The notes: generated by a model not told the origin, from the sequence alone. A stretch of 64,000 bases of DNA from Kluyvera intermedia (GCF_021440345.1 NZ_JAKCNS010000009.1:24154-88153), one strand, 5' to 3'. Positions 41,927 to 51,054 are shown, counted from the stretch's first letter. Made by a program: numbers and translations.

Positions 41927-42172
41927 TTACTGGGTACTGGTTGTCGTGCTGGTGGTGGTAGTGGTCCCGGTATTGGAACCATCGCCGCCAGCCGCTGCCA
42001 GCGCCATACCGACAGCAGAACCTGCGGTGCTGGCACTGGTGGCGGTTGAACTCCCGGCAGACACGGACGTTGCCGCAACGCCAGCCGCTTCACCGGTTTC
42101 AATCGGTGCCGCGCTAACGCTTGCCGCAGCAAACGCCGAAATGGCAAAGATGCCATAGAGGATTTTCTTCAT
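41927..42172 (-). CDS. yjbE: YjbE, small secreted Ser/Thr/Ala-rich protein
   Basis: This 81-residue protein has a clear signal peptide ([21 protein letters not shown]) and a low-complexity mature part rich in Ala, Ser, Gly and Thr, ending [10 protein letters not shown]. It is the first gene of the yjbEFGH operon, which in E. coli is linked to extracellular polysaccharide and the Rcs and osmotic stress responses. The function of the peptide itself is unknown. Confidence 0.9.
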   Translation of the reverse strand: MKKILYGIFAISAFAAASVSAAPIETGEAAGVAATSVSAGSSTATSASTAGSAVGMALAAAGGDGSNTGTTTTTSTTTSTQ

Positions 42173-42468
42173 AATAATTTCCCTTCAATGATTGAATGGA
42201 TATTTGCCCAAGAGAATTCAGGCGTCATCGAGTATACACAACCCAATGAATAGATTTGGCGCAGGGAAAATAGACAGGGGTACTTTAGGATAATAAGCAA
42301 AAGCAATAACGCAAAATAAATATAGCAATTAAAAACATATACTTATTTATTAATTAAAAAATAGCAATATACGGTTATTCCGAAAGAGAAGCCAAGTTGA
42401 ATGGATATTTAGGATTATGCTCAATGCCAATATTAGGCAAATTTCAGGAATAAGCAGAATTATCTGAC
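42173..42468 (-). promoter_or_regulatory. AT-rich promoter region of yjbEFGH
   Basis: This gap is unusually AT-rich compared with its neighbours and contains no gene. A TATACT -10-like element lies at 42231-42236 (minus strand) with no good -35, suggesting activator dependence. TAGGATTATGCTCA at 42410-42423 resembles the RcsB box at about 11 of 14 positions. RcsB control is known in E. coli; the site itself is tentative. The AT content may also attract H-NS. Confidence 0.45.
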
Positions 42469-42497
42469 AAAAAAAATGCCGGCATCAAGCCGGCATT
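42469..42497 (-). terminator. pgi terminator
   Basis: AATGCCGGC (42475-42483), loop, GCCGGCATT (42489-42497), then on the minus strand an 8-base T-run. It lies 15 bases after pgi. Confidence 0.95.
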
Positions 42498-42511
42498 GAG
42501 AATATATAACC

Positions 42512-44161
42512 TTACGCGCGCCAGGACTTATAACGGTTAATCAGACCGTTGGTCGAGCTATCGTGGCTGTTGATGGCTTTATCATCATTCAGCTCCGGCA
42601 GGATGCGGTTAGCCAGCTGTTTACCCAGCTCAACGCCCCATTGGTCGAAGGTGAAGATGTTCAGGATTGCGCCCTGAGTGAAGATTTTGTGTTCGTACAG
42701 CGCGATCAATGCACCCAGGCTGTAAGGCGTGATTTCACGCAGCAGGATGGAGTTGGTCGGACGGTTGCCTTCGAACACTTTGAACGGCACCACGTAGTCC
42801 AGAGTTGCCGGATCTTTACCCTGGTCACGGTATTCCTGTTCAACCACTTCGCGAGATTTGCCGAACGCCAGCGCTTCGGTCTGTGCGAAGAAGTTAGACA
42901 GCAGTTTTGGATGGTGGTCGGTCAGCGGGTTGTGGGTGATAGCCGGGGCGATGAAATCGCACGGTACCACTTTGGTGCCCTGGTGAATCAGCTGATAGAA
43001 CGCGTGCTGGCCGTTGGTACCCGGCTCGCCCCAGATGATTGGGCCGGTCTGGTGCGCCACTTTGTCGCCGTTACGGTCAACGTACTTACCGTTGGACTCC
43101 ATATTGCCCTGCTGGAAGTACGCGGCAAAGCGATGCATGTACTGATCGTACGGCAGAATCGCTTCAGTTTCGGTGCCGTAAAAATTGTTGTACCAGATGC
43201 CGATCAGCGCCAGCAGTACCGGCAGGTTTTTCTCAGCCGGGGTGGTGGAGAAGTGTTGGTCCATCGCGTGGGCGCCGGACAGCAGCTCAACAAAGTTGTC
43301 AAAACCAACGGACAGGATGATCGACAGGCCAATCGCTGACCACAGAGAGTAGCGGCCGCCAACCCAGTCCCAGAACTCGAACATGTTGGCAGTATCGATA
43401 CCAAACTCAGAGACCGCTTTACCGTTGGTGGACAGCGCCGCGAAGTGTTTCGCCACGTGCTTCTGGTCTACCGCGCTTGCCAGGAACCAGTCGCGCGCGC
43501 TGTGGGCGTTGGTCATGGTTTCCTGAGTGGTGAAGGTTTTTGAAGCCACCAGGAACAGGGTGGTTTCCGGGTTCAGCGTTTTGAGCGTTTCGGCGATGTG
43601 GGTACCATCAACGTTAGAAACGAAGTGCATGTTGAGGTGGTTTTTGTACGGACGCAGCGCTTCGGTCACCATGAATGGACCCAGGTCGGAGCCGCCGATA
43701 CCGATGTTCACCACGTCGGTAATCGCCTTACCGGTGTAGCCTTTCCACTGACCGGAGATGATCGCTTCGGAGAACGATTTCATCTTCTCCAGCACCGCGT
43801 TCACTTCTGGCATCACGTCTTTGCCATCAACCACAATCGGGGTATTGCTACGGTTACGCAGCGCGACGTGCAGCACGGCACGGTCTTCGGTGCGGTTGAT
43901 CTTTTCGCCGGAGAACATGGACTTGATAGCACCGCTCAGATCGGTCTCTTTCGCCAGATCTAACAGCTTCGCCAACGTCTCTTCGGTGATGCGGTTTTTA
44001 GAGAAATCGACCAGCATCTGATCGTCGAAGGTCGCGGAAAACTTAGCAAAACGATCGCCATCTTTGGCGAACAGTTCCGCAATAGTAACGTCCTTCATTT
44101 CATCGAAGTGTTTCTGTAGTGCCTGCCACGCAGCGGTCTGCGTTGGGTTGATGTTTTTCAT
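42512..44161 (-). CDS. pgi: Glucose-6-phosphate isomerase Pgi
   Basis: This 549-residue glycolytic enzyme interconverts glucose-6-phosphate and fructose-6-phosphate. Family signatures [32 protein letters not shown] and [13 protein letters not shown] are intact. The start at 44161 (MKNINPTQ) gives the E. coli length; an ATG two codons upstream is possible. It is divergent from the lysC leader. The gap 44162-44352 carries its promoter, but I did not assign a specific site. Confidence 0.98.
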   Translation of the reverse strand: MKNINPTQTAAWQALQKHFDEMKDVTIAELFAKDGDRFAKFSATFDDQMLVDFSKNRITEETLAKLLDLAKETDLSGAIKSMFSGEKINRTEDRAVLHVALRNRSNTPIVVDGKDVMPEVNAVLEKMKSFSEAIISGQWKGYTGKAITDVVNIGIGGSDLGPFMVTEALRPYKNHLNMHFVSNVDGTHIAETLKTLNPETTLFLVASKTFTTQETMTNAHSARDWFLASAVDQKHVAKHFAALSTNGKAVSEFGIDTANMFEFWDWVGGRYSLWSAIGLSIILSVGFDNFVELLSGAHAMDQHFSTTPAEKNLPVLLALIGIWYNNFYGTETEAILPYDQYMHRFAAYFQQGNMESNGKYVDRNGDKVAHQTGPIIWGEPGTNGQHAFYQLIHQGTKVVPCDFIAPAITHNPLTDHHPKLLSNFFAQTEALAFGKSREVVEQEYRDQGKDPATLDYVVPFKVFEGNRPTNSILLREITPYSLGALIALYEHKIFTQGAILNIFTFDQWGVELGKQLANRILPELNDDKAINSHDSSTNGLINRYKSWRA

Positions 44162-44352
44162 TAGCAATACCCTTCTGATTTAAAAATCGTAACTGTCCTC
44201 GATTGTAGCGCCAGTCACAAAAAATTGTGATGGTTTTAATGTTATCCCCCTGTCGGATGACAAAATCGTGCACAAAACAGACAAAAACATCGCCTTTATA
44301 AGCCTCGTTACTGAGGGTTACAGCTGCATGAAAAATCCGCATAACCCCAGCG

Positions 44353-44380
44353 TTGACAACTTACCCACTAACCCTTTATT
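44353..44380 (+). promoter_or_regulatory. lysC promoter
   Basis: TTGACA (44353-44358) and TTTATT (44375-44380) with 16 bp between them lie just upstream of the riboswitch start near 44388. The -10 could be shifted by a few bases within the A/T-rich stretch to 44386. Confidence 0.7.
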
Positions 44381-44387
44381 TATAAAT

Positions 44388-44606
44388 GTACTACCTGCGC
44401 ATACGCAGGCCAGAAGAGGCGCGTTGCCCAGGTACACGGTGTTTGAGGAACCAGTCCTGTGAAAACATCTGAAGGGGAGCAACGCCGAGATGATTGAACA
44501 ACCGGTTATGTTCATCATCGGCTACAGGGGCTGAATCCCCTGGGTTGTCACCAGAAACGTTCGCAGTCGCACGTTTCACAAGTGGTGGAGCACTTCTGGG
44601 TGAAAT
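44388..44606 (+). ncRNA. Lysine riboswitch (L-box) in the lysC leader
   Basis: The leader begins GTACTACCTGCGC-ATAC-GCAGGCCAGAAGAGGCGCG and contains the conserved blocks AGGCGCGTTGCCCA, GAGGAACCAGTCCTGT, GGGGAGCAACGCCGAGATGA, the P4 hairpin AGGGGCTGAATCCCCT and GTGGTGGAGCACTTCTGGGTG. These match the five-way-junction lysine aptamer of E. coli lysC. Binding lysine blocks translation and promotes mRNA decay in E. coli. About 110 bases of expression platform (44607-44717) follow before the lysC start; no strong T-run terminator is visible, supporting translational control. Confidence 0.95.
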
Positions 44607-44717
44607 CGTAGCTGTTTATCGCTCTGCGCCCACCCGTTTTTCGCTCTTCCCTTGTGCCAAGGCTGAATAATTTGGACTGACTTATCTAAGCCAGCCCTCC
44701 CCTGACACGAGGTTATT

Positions 44718-46067
44718 ATGACAGCATTAGTAGTCGCCAAATTTGGCGGAACCAGCGTAGCCGATTTTGATGCTATGAACCGCAGCGCCGACGTGGTGCT
44801 TTCCGACGCCAGCGTGCGCGTTGTTGTGCTGTCTGCCTCTGCAGGTATCACCAATCTGTTGGTTGCCCTGGCTGAAGGGCTGGAACCCGCCGAGCGTCAG
44901 GTCAAGCTCGACGCGATTCGCGCGATTCAATACGCCGTCCTCGAACGTCTTTCCAACCCGGCGGTTATCCGCGATGAAATCGAGCGCCTGCTGGAAAATC
45001 TGGCAGCGCTGGCAGAAGCCGCCGCGAGCGAAACCTCCACCGCCCTGACCGACGATCTGGTCAGCCACGGCGAACTGATGTCGACCCTGCTATTCGTTGA
45101 AATCCTGCGCGAACGTAGCGTTCAGGCACAGTGGTTTGACGTGCGTAAAGTGATGCGCACCAGCGACCGATTTGGCCGCGCCGAACCGGACGTTGCCGCG
45201 CTGTCTGAGCTGGCAACCCAACTGCTGGTACCGCGTCTGGACGAAGGTCTGGTCATCACCCAGGGCTTTATCGGGAGCGAAAGCAAAGGCCGCACCACTA
45301 CGCTGGGCCGTGGCGGCAGCGACTACACCGCGGCTCTGCTTGGCGAAGCTTTGCATGCCACTCGCGTTGATATCTGGACCGACGTTCCGGGGATCTACAC
45401 CACCGATCCACGCGTAGTACCTGCCGCAAAACGCATTGATGAAATTGCCTTTGAAGAGGCCGCAGAGCTTGCGACCTTCGGCGCGAAAGTCCTGCACCCA
45501 GCAACGTTGCTGCCTGCCGTGCGCAGCGATATCCCAGTATTCGTCGGCTCCAGCAAAGATCCGAAAGCGGGCGGTACGCTGGTGTGCAATGAAACCGCTA
45601 ACCCGCCGCTGTTCCGCGCGCTGGCGCTGCGTCGTAAGCAAACGCTGCTGACCCTGCACAGCCTGAATATGCTGCACTCCCGTGGTTTCCTCGCCGAGGT
45701 GTTCGGTATTCTGGCGCGCCACAATATCTCGGTAGATCTGATAACCACTTCAGAAGTAAGCGTGGCGTTAACCCTGGATACTACCGGTTCCACCTCTACC
45801 GGCGACACGCTGCTGACGCAGTCCCTGCTGATGGAGCTGTCGGCGCTGTGCCGCGTTGAAGTGGAAGAGAATCTGGCGCTGGTCGCGCTGATTGGTAACG
45901 ACCTGTCCAAAGCCTGCGGCGTGGGCAAAGAGGTATTTGGCGTACTGGAACCGTTCAACATCCGCATGATTTGCTACGGCGCATCCAGCCATAACCTGTG
46001 CTTCCTGGTGCCTGGCGCAGAAGCCGAGCAGGTGGTGCAAAAACTTCACCATAATTTGTTTGAATAA
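44718..46067 (+). CDS. lysC: Lysine-sensitive aspartokinase III LysC
   Basis: This 449-residue enzyme phosphorylates aspartate, the first step to lysine, diaminopimelate, threonine and methionine. The kinase domain starts KFGGTSVADFDAMNR and has GFIGSESKGRTTTLGRGGSDYTA. Two C-terminal ACT domains (about 305-449) bind lysine for feedback inhibition. GAGGTTATT precedes the ATG. Control is doubled by the upstream lysine riboswitch. Confidence 0.98.
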   Translation: MTALVVAKFGGTSVADFDAMNRSADVVLSDASVRVVVLSASAGITNLLVALAEGLEPAERQVKLDAIRAIQYAVLERLSNPAVIRDEIERLLENLAALAEAAASETSTALTDDLVSHGELMSTLLFVEILRERSVQAQWFDVRKVMRTSDRFGRAEPDVAALSELATQLLVPRLDEGLVITQGFIGSESKGRTTTLGRGGSDYTAALLGEALHATRVDIWTDVPGIYTTDPRVVPAAKRIDEIAFEEAAELATFGAKVLHPATLLPAVRSDIPVFVGSSKDPKAGGTLVCNETANPPLFRALALRRKQTLLTLHSLNMLHSRGFLAEVFGILARHNISVDLITTSEVSVALTLDTTGSTSTGDTLLTQSLLMELSALCRVEVEENLALVALIGNDLSKACGVGKEVFGVLEPFNIRMICYGASSHNLCFLVPGAEAEQVVQKLHHNLFE

Positions 46068-46096
46068 TATTTCAGCACGCGATAAACAATAACTAT

Positions 46097-46121
46097 AGCC
46101 GGGCTCGAACCCGGCTTTTTT
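46097..46121 (+). terminator. lysC terminator
   Basis: AGCCGGG-ctcgaa-CCCGGCT with a T-run, 29 bases after lysC. Confidence 0.93.
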
Positions 46122-46184
46122 ATAACAACACAACATCAAGATACGCAAAATCACTCACGTTGAATCACAACACGCTTGTGCTGG

Positions 46185-46313
46185 CCCCGAAGGGGCGAGG
46201 CGGTAAGCCGAGTAATGCGGCAGGCAATCAAATCACCGGGAGCGTACGGAAGTACGTGACTGGAGTGAGCGCGCGCAGCCAACGCAGAGGCAACGTGAAG
46301 GATGAAGTGTATA
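46185..46313 (+). repeat. ERIC (IRU) repeat upstream of panS
   Basis: The segment 46250-46271 matches the ERIC core (the published ERIC2 primer region, AAGTAAGTGACTGGGGTGAG...) at 20 of 22 bases. The right end GAAGGATGAAGTGTATA (46297-46313) resembles the terminal GAAGTATGACGGGTATA. GCCAACGCA is also shared. The left part is more diverged, so the start is approximate. The total, about 127 bp, fits a full ERIC unit. Its right end lies 18 bases before the panS ATG, so if the promoter is upstream it is transcribed as part of the panS leader and can fold into a long hairpin. Confidence 0.82.
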
Positions 46314-46331
46314 AATCGCAAGGAATACAAC

Positions 46332-47258
46332 ATGCTCGCCGTTCTCACCCGGCTGTTCCCGCTATGGGCGCTGCTGCTCTCTGTTATTGCCTACTTCACG
46401 CCGTCGACCTTCACGCCGATTGGTCCGCTGGTGCCTTCACTGCTGATGCTGATTATGTTTGGCATGGGCGTCCACCTGAAGGTGGACGATTTTAAACGCG
46501 TGCTGTCACGCCCGGCACCGGTCGCGGCGGGGATTTTTCTGCACTACCTGGTGATGCCGCTCGCCGCCTGGCTGCTGGCACTGGCGTTTCATATGCCGCC
46601 GGAGCTTTCCGCCGGAATGGTGCTGGTCGGCAGCGTCGCCAGCGGTACGGCATCTAACGTGATGATCTATCTGGCGAAGGGGGATGTTGCACTGTCGGTC
46701 ACCATTTCCTCTGTCTCCACGCTGGTTGGCGTTGTTGCCACGCCGCTGCTCACCCGTCTGTACGTCGACGCACATATTCAGGTCGATGTGATGGGTATGC
46801 TGCTGAGTATTCTGCAAATTGTGGTGATCCCCATTGCGCTGGGTCTGGTGATTCATCACCTATTCCCGCGCGTCGTGAAGGCGGTTGAACCTTATCTGCC
46901 GGCGTTCTCCATGGTGTGTATTCTGGCGATCATCAGCGCCGTGGTGGCCGGCTCCGCATCGCATATCGCCTCGGTGGGTTTTGTGGTGATTATCGCGGTA
47001 ATTCTGCATAACACCATCGGCCTGCTTGGCGGCTACTGGGGCGGGCGCCTGTTCGGCTTTGATGAGTCGACCTGCCGAACGCTGGCGATTGAAGTCGGGA
47101 TGCAGAACTCAGGGCTGGCAGCGGCCTTAGGCAAGATTTACTTTGGCCCGCTGGCGGCGCTGCCCGGCGCGCTGTTCTCAGTGTGGCACAACCTGTCCGG
47201 CTCTCTGTTGGCAGGCTACTGGTCCGGCAAACCTATTGAGAATAAAAAGCGTAAATAA
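46332..47258 (+). CDS. panS: Bile acid:sodium symporter family transporter, PanS-like
   Basis: This 308-residue inner-membrane transporter of the BASS family has about ten helices. Signature segments are [39 protein letters not shown] (the crossover helix) and [14 protein letters not shown]. In Salmonella the homologue PanS carries ketopantoate/pantoate. The ATG at 46332 has AAGGA about eight bases upstream; an earlier in-frame ATG at 46302 lies inside the ERIC repeat and is unlikely. The substrate is assigned by family resemblance only. Confidence 0.82.
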   Translation: MLAVLTRLFPLWALLLSVIAYFTPSTFTPIGPLVPSLLMLIMFGMGVHLKVDDFKRVLSRPAPVAAGIFLHYLVMPLAAWLLALAFHMPPELSAGMVLVGSVASGTASNVMIYLAKGDVALSVTISSVSTLVGVVATPLLTRLYVDAHIQVDVMGMLLSILQIVVIPIALGLVIHHLFPRVVKAVEPYLPAFSMVCILAIISAVVAGSASHIASVGFVVIIAVILHNTIGLLGGYWGGRLFGFDESTCRTLAIEVGMQNSGLAAALGKIYFGPLAALPGALFSVWHNLSGSLLAGYWSGKPIENKKRK

Positions 47259-47264
47259 CGCACA

Positions 47265-47290
47265 GCCCGTTCGGGACTTCACGAACGGGC
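47265..47290. terminator. Hairpin after panS
   Basis: GCCCGTTC (47265-47272) and GAACGGGC (47283-47290) form a perfect 8-bp stem a few bases after the stop, with no T-run. It may be a weak terminator. Confidence 0.5.
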
Positions 47291-47359
47291 GATAATTCCC
47301 TGTCAGATTCCCGCTCCTTTGCCGTACACTGGGTAAACCATCCGATAGAGGGCACCCCT

Positions 47360-47632
47360 ATGGCACTCCCCCGCATTACGCAAAAAGAGATGACCGAGCG
47401 CGAACAGCGTGAACTGAAAACGCTGCTCGACCGCGCGCGCATCGCGCATGGTCGCCTGCTGACCAACGCAGAGACTAACAGCGTGAAAAAGGAGTACATC
47501 GATAAGCTGATGGCTGAACGAGAAGCCGAAGCGAAGAAAGCCCGCCAGTTGAAGAAAAAGCAGGCTTATAAACCGGATACCGAAAGTTCATTTTCGTGGT
47601 CGGCGAATACGCCGACGCGCGGTAGACGTTAA
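47360..47632 (+). CDS. yjbD: YjbD family protein (DUF3811)
   Basis: This 90-residue highly charged protein ([23 protein letters not shown]) is mostly helical, with a Lys/Arg-rich middle ([17 protein letters not shown]) and a polar tail. It matches E. coli YjbD in length and location. Function unknown. Its last four bases overlap the end of the convergent rluF. Confidence 0.9.
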   Translation: MALPRITQKEMTEREQRELKTLLDRARIAHGRLLTNAETNSVKKEYIDKLMAEREAEAKKARQLKKKQAYKPDTESSFSWSANTPTRGRR

Positions 47633-48501
47633 CGCCCTTTCTTTTTACGCCCCGGTGACACGAAACGTTTACCGTTCGACGCCGGGCGCGCAGGTTTTTC
47701 GCTGGTTTTTTCCATCTTCACCACCGGACGCTTAATGCCCGCGGTTTTTGGCTTAGCCTTCGGTTTCGGCTTGGCTTCCGACGATGACCCCTCAATCAAC
47801 TTGAAGAGGTCGATAAGCTCGTCATCGGTCAAATCGCGCCATTCACCGAGCGGAATGCCCGTCAGGCTGACGTTCATGATGCGCGTACGCTCAAGCTTGG
47901 TCACTTCAAAACCAAAGTGTTCACACATGCGGCGAATCTGGCGGTTCAGCCCCTGAACCAGGGTGATACGGAAGACGAACGGCGCCTCTTTCTTCACCTT
48001 GCACTTCTTGGTGACCGTCCCCAGAATCGGCACGCCCGCGCCCATTCCGCGAATAAAGTCATCCGTCACCGGCTTATCGACCGTCACCAGATACTCTTTT
48101 TCGTGATCGTTACCGGCACGCAGGATCTTGTTCACCAGATCGCCGTGGTTGGTGAGGAAAATCAGCCCCTGAGAATCTTTATCCAGACGCCCAATAGGGA
48201 AGATACGTTTGCTGTGGTTGACGAAATCAACGATGTTGTCGCGTTCGCCGTCTTCCGTGGTACTGACAATGCCGACAGGTTTGTTTAGCGCAATCAGCAC
48301 CAAATCATCCGCTTCCCGCGGCTCAATCAACTGACCGTTAACCTTCACCACGTCGCCCGGCTTCACCTGATCGCCAATCGTGGCGCGCTTGCCGTTAAGG
48401 AACACGTTGCCTTGTTCGATATAGCGATCGGCCTCACGGCGTGAGCAAATCCCGCTTTCGCTGATGTATTTATTTAATCGGGTTGATGAGTCTGGCAGCA
48501 T
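47629..48501 (-). CDS. rluF: 23S rRNA pseudouridine(2604) synthase RluF
   Basis: This 290-residue enzyme makes pseudouridine at 23S rRNA 2604 and at tRNA-Tyr U35. An N-terminal S4 domain (about 8-60) precedes the RsuA-type catalytic domain with Asp107 in [21 protein letters not shown] is conserved, and a Lys-rich C-terminal tail (about 235-290) ends GRKKKGR. The start is [12 protein letters not shown] at 48501; the frame stays open upstream but that sequence is the antisense of the regulator gene. Confidence 0.95.
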   Translation of the reverse strand: MLPDSSTRLNKYISESGICSRREADRYIEQGNVFLNGKRATIGDQVKPGDVVKVNGQLIEPREADDLVLIALNKPVGIVSTTEDGERDNIVDFVNHSKRIFPIGRLDKDSQGLIFLTNHGDLVNKILRAGNDHEKEYLVTVDKPVTDDFIRGMGAGVPILGTVTKKCKVKKEAPFVFRITLVQGLNRQIRRMCEHFGFEVTKLERTRIMNVSLTGIPLGEWRDLTDDELIDLFKLIEGSSSEAKPKPKAKPKTAGIKRPVVKMEKTSEKPARPASNGKRFVSPGRKKKGR

Positions 48502-48587
48502 AAATTCTCCTGTAAAAGCGAAATATACCTCACCTTGGCGGTGAGGAAAAAGAGTCCGCCGGAAATCAGTGCCAATATCCTGCGGTG

Positions 48588-48605
48588 TTTGCACAAACGT
48601 GCAAA
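48588..48605. promoter_or_regulatory. Distal palindromic operator of the SorC-type regulator
   Basis: TTTGCACAAACGTGCAAA is a perfect 7+7 inverted repeat with a 4-base centre. It is about 75 bp upstream of the probable transcription start and 101 bp centre-to-centre from a near-identical site at 48689-48706. It is a likely binding site for the SorC-family protein encoded next to it. Confidence 0.65.
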
Positions 48606-48636
48606 AACGCTCTATCCCCTCTCCCATAAAAGAGCC

Positions 48637-48665
48637 TTGAACTCGCCGAATGATGGCGTTATACC
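48637..48665 (+). promoter_or_regulatory. Promoter of the SorC/SDH-L operon
   Basis: TTGAAC (48637-48642) and TATACC (48660-48665) are 17 bp apart. The promoter lies between the two palindromes, so a regulator bound to both could loop over it. Confidence 0.6.
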
Positions 48666-48688
48666 AGATCGAGAATCGCTTTTTATGT

Positions 48689-48706
48689 TTTGCACATATG
48701 TGCAGG
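48689..48706. promoter_or_regulatory. Proximal palindromic operator
   Basis: TTTGCACATATGTGCAGG shares the TTTGCAC-N4-GTGCA pattern with 48588-48605 and lies just after the expected transcription start. A possible ATG at 48685 would put coding sequence through this operator, which supports the downstream start at 48721. Confidence 0.65.
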
Positions 48707-48720
48707 AGCCCGTTAGCACG

Positions 48721-49644
48721 ATGGAAAACAGTGACGATATTCGGTTGATCGTGAAAATAGCCCAGCTCTACTACGAGCAGGAGATGACGCAGGCACAGAT
48801 CGCGCAAACGCTCGGGATTTACCGCACCACCATCAGCCGCTTGTTGAAACGTGGGCGCGAGCTGGGGATTGTCAGCATCGCTATCAACTATGACTACAAC
48901 GACAGCCTGTGGCTGGAGCAACAGCTCAAGCTGAAGTTTGGCCTGAAAGAGGCCGTGGTCGCACCGCAGGAAAGCGAGACGGGGCTGTACGGCGCTCATC
49001 TGGTGGAACGACTGCTGACACCCGGCATGGTTGTCGGGTTTGGCTGGGGGCGCGGCGTCAGCGCGCTGGTTGAGCAATTGTCGCCATCGAGCCAGCCTCA
49101 CCGCCTGGTGTGCGTGCCGGTGGTGGGCGGGCCTGCGGGCAAGCTGCCCAGTCGTTTTCACGTCAACACCCTCACCTACAGCGCGGCAAGCCGGTTAAAG
49201 GCAGAATCGCATCTCGCTGATTTTCCCGCGCTGCTGGATAACGCCACAATTCGCAACGGCATCATGCAATCTCAACACTTCAAAACCATTGCCGAATACT
49301 GGCAGCAGTTGGATATCGCGCTGGTTGGCATTGGTTCCCCGGCTATTCGCCACGGCGCAAACTGGCAGGCTTTCTACGGTAATGAGCACAGCGATGACCT
49401 GGTCGCCCACCGGGTGGCCGGTGATATCTGTTCACGCTTCTTTGATAGTGAGGGGCTGCCCGTCCACACCGCAATGCAGGAAAAGACGCTCGCCATTGAG
49501 CTGGATACGTTACGCAAGGCCCGTTACGCCATTGGCATTGCCTACGGTGAGGAAAAACACGCGGCCCTGCTCGGCGCGCTGCGCGGCAAACACATCAACA
49601 GCCTGGTCACCGACCGGGCTACCGCTGAATATTTAGTGCAGTAA
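48721..49644 (+). CDS. SorC/DeoR-family sugar-binding transcriptional regulator
   Basis: This 307-residue regulator has an N-terminal helix-turn-helix (about 20-55, [26 protein letters not shown]) and a sugar-phosphate-binding domain of the SorC family with [41 protein letters not shown] and the late GDICSRFFD and [20 protein letters not shown]. Members sense phosphorylated sugars or polyols. A SDH-L-like dehydrogenase gene follows within 20 bases, making an operon. An ATG at 48685 is the alternative start. The effector is unknown. Confidence 0.88.
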   Translation: MENSDDIRLIVKIAQLYYEQEMTQAQIAQTLGIYRTTISRLLKRGRELGIVSIAINYDYNDSLWLEQQLKLKFGLKEAVVAPQESETGLYGAHLVERLLTPGMVVGFGWGRGVSALVEQLSPSSQPHRLVCVPVVGGPAGKLPSRFHVNTLTYSAASRLKAESHLADFPALLDNATIRNGIMQSQHFKTIAEYWQQLDIALVGIGSPAIRHGANWQAFYGNEHSDDLVAHRVAGDICSRFFDSEGLPVHTAMQEKTLAIELDTLRKARYAIGIAYGEEKHAALLGALRGKHINSLVTDRATAEYLVQ

Positions 49645-49664
49645 TACAAGACGAGGACATGACC

Positions 49665-50477
49665 ATGATCAACCGCGATACCCAGCTGTGCATGTCGCTT
49701 GCCGGACGCCCCGGCAACTTCGGCACCCGCTTTCATAACTATCTTTATGAAAAGCTGGGGCTGAATTTCATCTACAAAGCCTTTACCACCCAGGATATTG
49801 AAGCGGCGGTAAAAGGCGTTCGTGCCCTTGGCATTCGCGGCTGTGCGGTCTCCATGCCGTTTAAAGAAAGCTGCATGGCCTTTCTCGATACCATCGACCC
49901 GTCGGCCAAAGTCATCGACTCCGTGAATACCATCGTCAACGATGGCGGCAAACTGACCGGGTTCAACACCGACTATATCGCGGTCAAAAGCCTGATTAGC
50001 AGCCACCAGCTGGATACATCCGCTCGCGTGATGATCCGCGGCAGCGGCGGCATGGGAAAAGCGGTGATTGCCGCCTTCCGCGATGCCGGTTTTCGCGAGG
50101 TGATTATCGCTGCACGTCATGAGGCCAACGGCAAAGCGCTGGCGCAGCAATATGGTTTTCAGTGGCAGGCACAGCCGGAAGCCAATGGGATAGATATTCT
50201 GGTTAACGTCACGCCGCTGGGCATGGCGGGAGGAAACGAAAGCGAGAGCCTGGCCTTCAGTGAAGCGATGGTCGAGCGTGCCAGCGTGGTGTTCGACGTG
50301 GTGGCGCTACCCCCGGACACGCCGGTGATAAAACTAGCGCAGCATCTGGGGAAAAAGACCATCAGCGGGGCGGAAGTGATTGCGCTGCAGGCCGTTGAAC
50401 AATTCGTCATGTATACCGGCGTGCGGCCAGATGCCGAGCTGATTGCTGAAGCGGCGAAGTTTGCGCGGGAAGGGTAA
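49665..50477 (+). CDS. Shikimate dehydrogenase-like oxidoreductase (SDH-L type)
   Basis: This 270-residue AroE-fold protein has the N-terminal substrate domain with VSMPFKE (catalytic-type Lys67) and NTDYIA (Asp103), then a Rossmann domain with GSGGMGKAV (127-135). The beginning, SLAGRPGNFGTRFHNYLYEKLG, resembles the H. influenzae SDH-L protein HI0607 and lacks the SxS pair that binds the shikimate carboxylate in AroE. The true substrate may therefore differ. Two ATGs are possible (49659, 49665); the second has GAGG at 8 bases. It is co-transcribed with the SorC-type regulator, hinting at a sugar- or polyol-derived substrate. Confidence 0.82.
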   Translation: MINRDTQLCMSLAGRPGNFGTRFHNYLYEKLGLNFIYKAFTTQDIEAAVKGVRALGIRGCAVSMPFKESCMAFLDTIDPSAKVIDSVNTIVNDGGKLTGFNTDYIAVKSLISSHQLDTSARVMIRGSGGMGKAVIAAFRDAGFREVIIAARHEANGKALAQQYGFQWQAQPEANGIDILVNVTPLGMAGGNESESLAFSEAMVERASVVFDVVALPPDTPVIKLAQHLGKKTISGAEVIALQAVEQFVMYTGVRPDAELIAEAAKFAREG

Positions 50478-50503
50478 GCAGCATGAGCGCCTTAACCGGC
50501 GCT

Positions 50504-50818
50504 CTAATACCCGTTTAACAGAAAATCGATCGCATCCCGTAGCTTCGCCCTTTCTGATGTTAGGTCAGACACCCGATCGCCCAGTTCTTTGATAGGTATT
50601 CCAGCCATCATGTGCGTCATAACGACATAAGCTTGGCCTGAGATCTTCACGACAGGACAAATTTTAACCGGTGCATTTCCGGGGAGTTGTTCTAAGGAAA
50701 CCGCTGGAGCCACCAGCACATGCTGTAACACATTGGCAATGGGGTGCTGTAAATTGATCAGGTAGGGATAAACTTTCCTCCCGCTACCGATATTCTCATA
50801 AGCACAGAACTGTTCCAT
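50504..50818 (-). CDS. ccdB: CcdB-family toxin
   Basis: This 104-residue protein matches the CcdB gyrase-poison family: YPYLINLQHPIANVLQHVLVAPAV, KICPVVKISGQAYVVMTHMMAGIP and the C-terminal LRDAIDFLLNGY. F-plasmid CcdB needs its last residues Trp99-Gly100-Ile101 to poison gyrase; here the end is Asn-Gly-Tyr, so potency is uncertain. It overlaps the antitoxin gene by one base (TAATG). It is chromosomal, with no plasmid genes near it. Confidence 0.88.
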   Translation of the reverse strand: MEQFCAYENIGSGRKVYPYLINLQHPIANVLQHVLVAPAVSLEQLPGNAPVKICPVVKISGQAYVVMTHMMAGIPIKELGDRVSDLTSERAKLRDAIDFLLNGY

Positions 50819-51054
50819 TAGAACGACCGCTGAAAATCACTGAACGAACCGTTTTCATCAACCCATTGGTTAACGGACTCAATGGCTTTCTCGTTGTCCC
50901 GCAGCCACTCTTCGCGTTGATTTTCACGAAACTTTTCCAACAACGCCTCCGTTAACACCGTCGACAAGTTAATTTTCAGCTTACGGGCCTCTTCCAGAAT
51001 TTCCGGCGCCAGAGAGACATTCACGGACTTTTTAGCATTCGACATCGCGCGCAT
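50818..51054 (-). CDS. ccdA: CcdA-family antitoxin
   Basis: This antitoxin of about 78 residues has an N-terminal ribbon-helix-helix (SVNVSLAPEILEEARKLKINLSTVLTEAL) that should autorepress the operon, and a C-terminal toxin-neutralising segment ending ESVNQWVDENGSFSDFQRSF, close to the CcdA end. The ATG at 51054 has GGGGG six bases upstream; ATG 51045 is the alternative. It is translationally coupled to ccdB. Confidence 0.88.
   Translation of the reverse strand: MRAMSNAKKSVNVSLAPEILEEARKLKINLSTVLTEALLEKFRENQREEWLRDNEKAIESVNQWVDENGSFSDFQRSF

Noticed and set aside
44215..44230. TCACAAAAAATTGTGA palindrome upstream of pgi as a CRP site.
   Set aside because: The half-sites are in the wrong order for CRP (TCACA first, TGTGA second).
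46160..46495. An open frame crossing the panS start region.
   Set aside because: It is made of the ERIC repeat read through into an alternate frame of panS.
47629..49161. N-terminal extension of rluF across the regulator promoter.
   Set aside because: The extra 220 codons are the complement of the SorC-type gene and lack family similarity; the start at 48501 gives the known RluF length.
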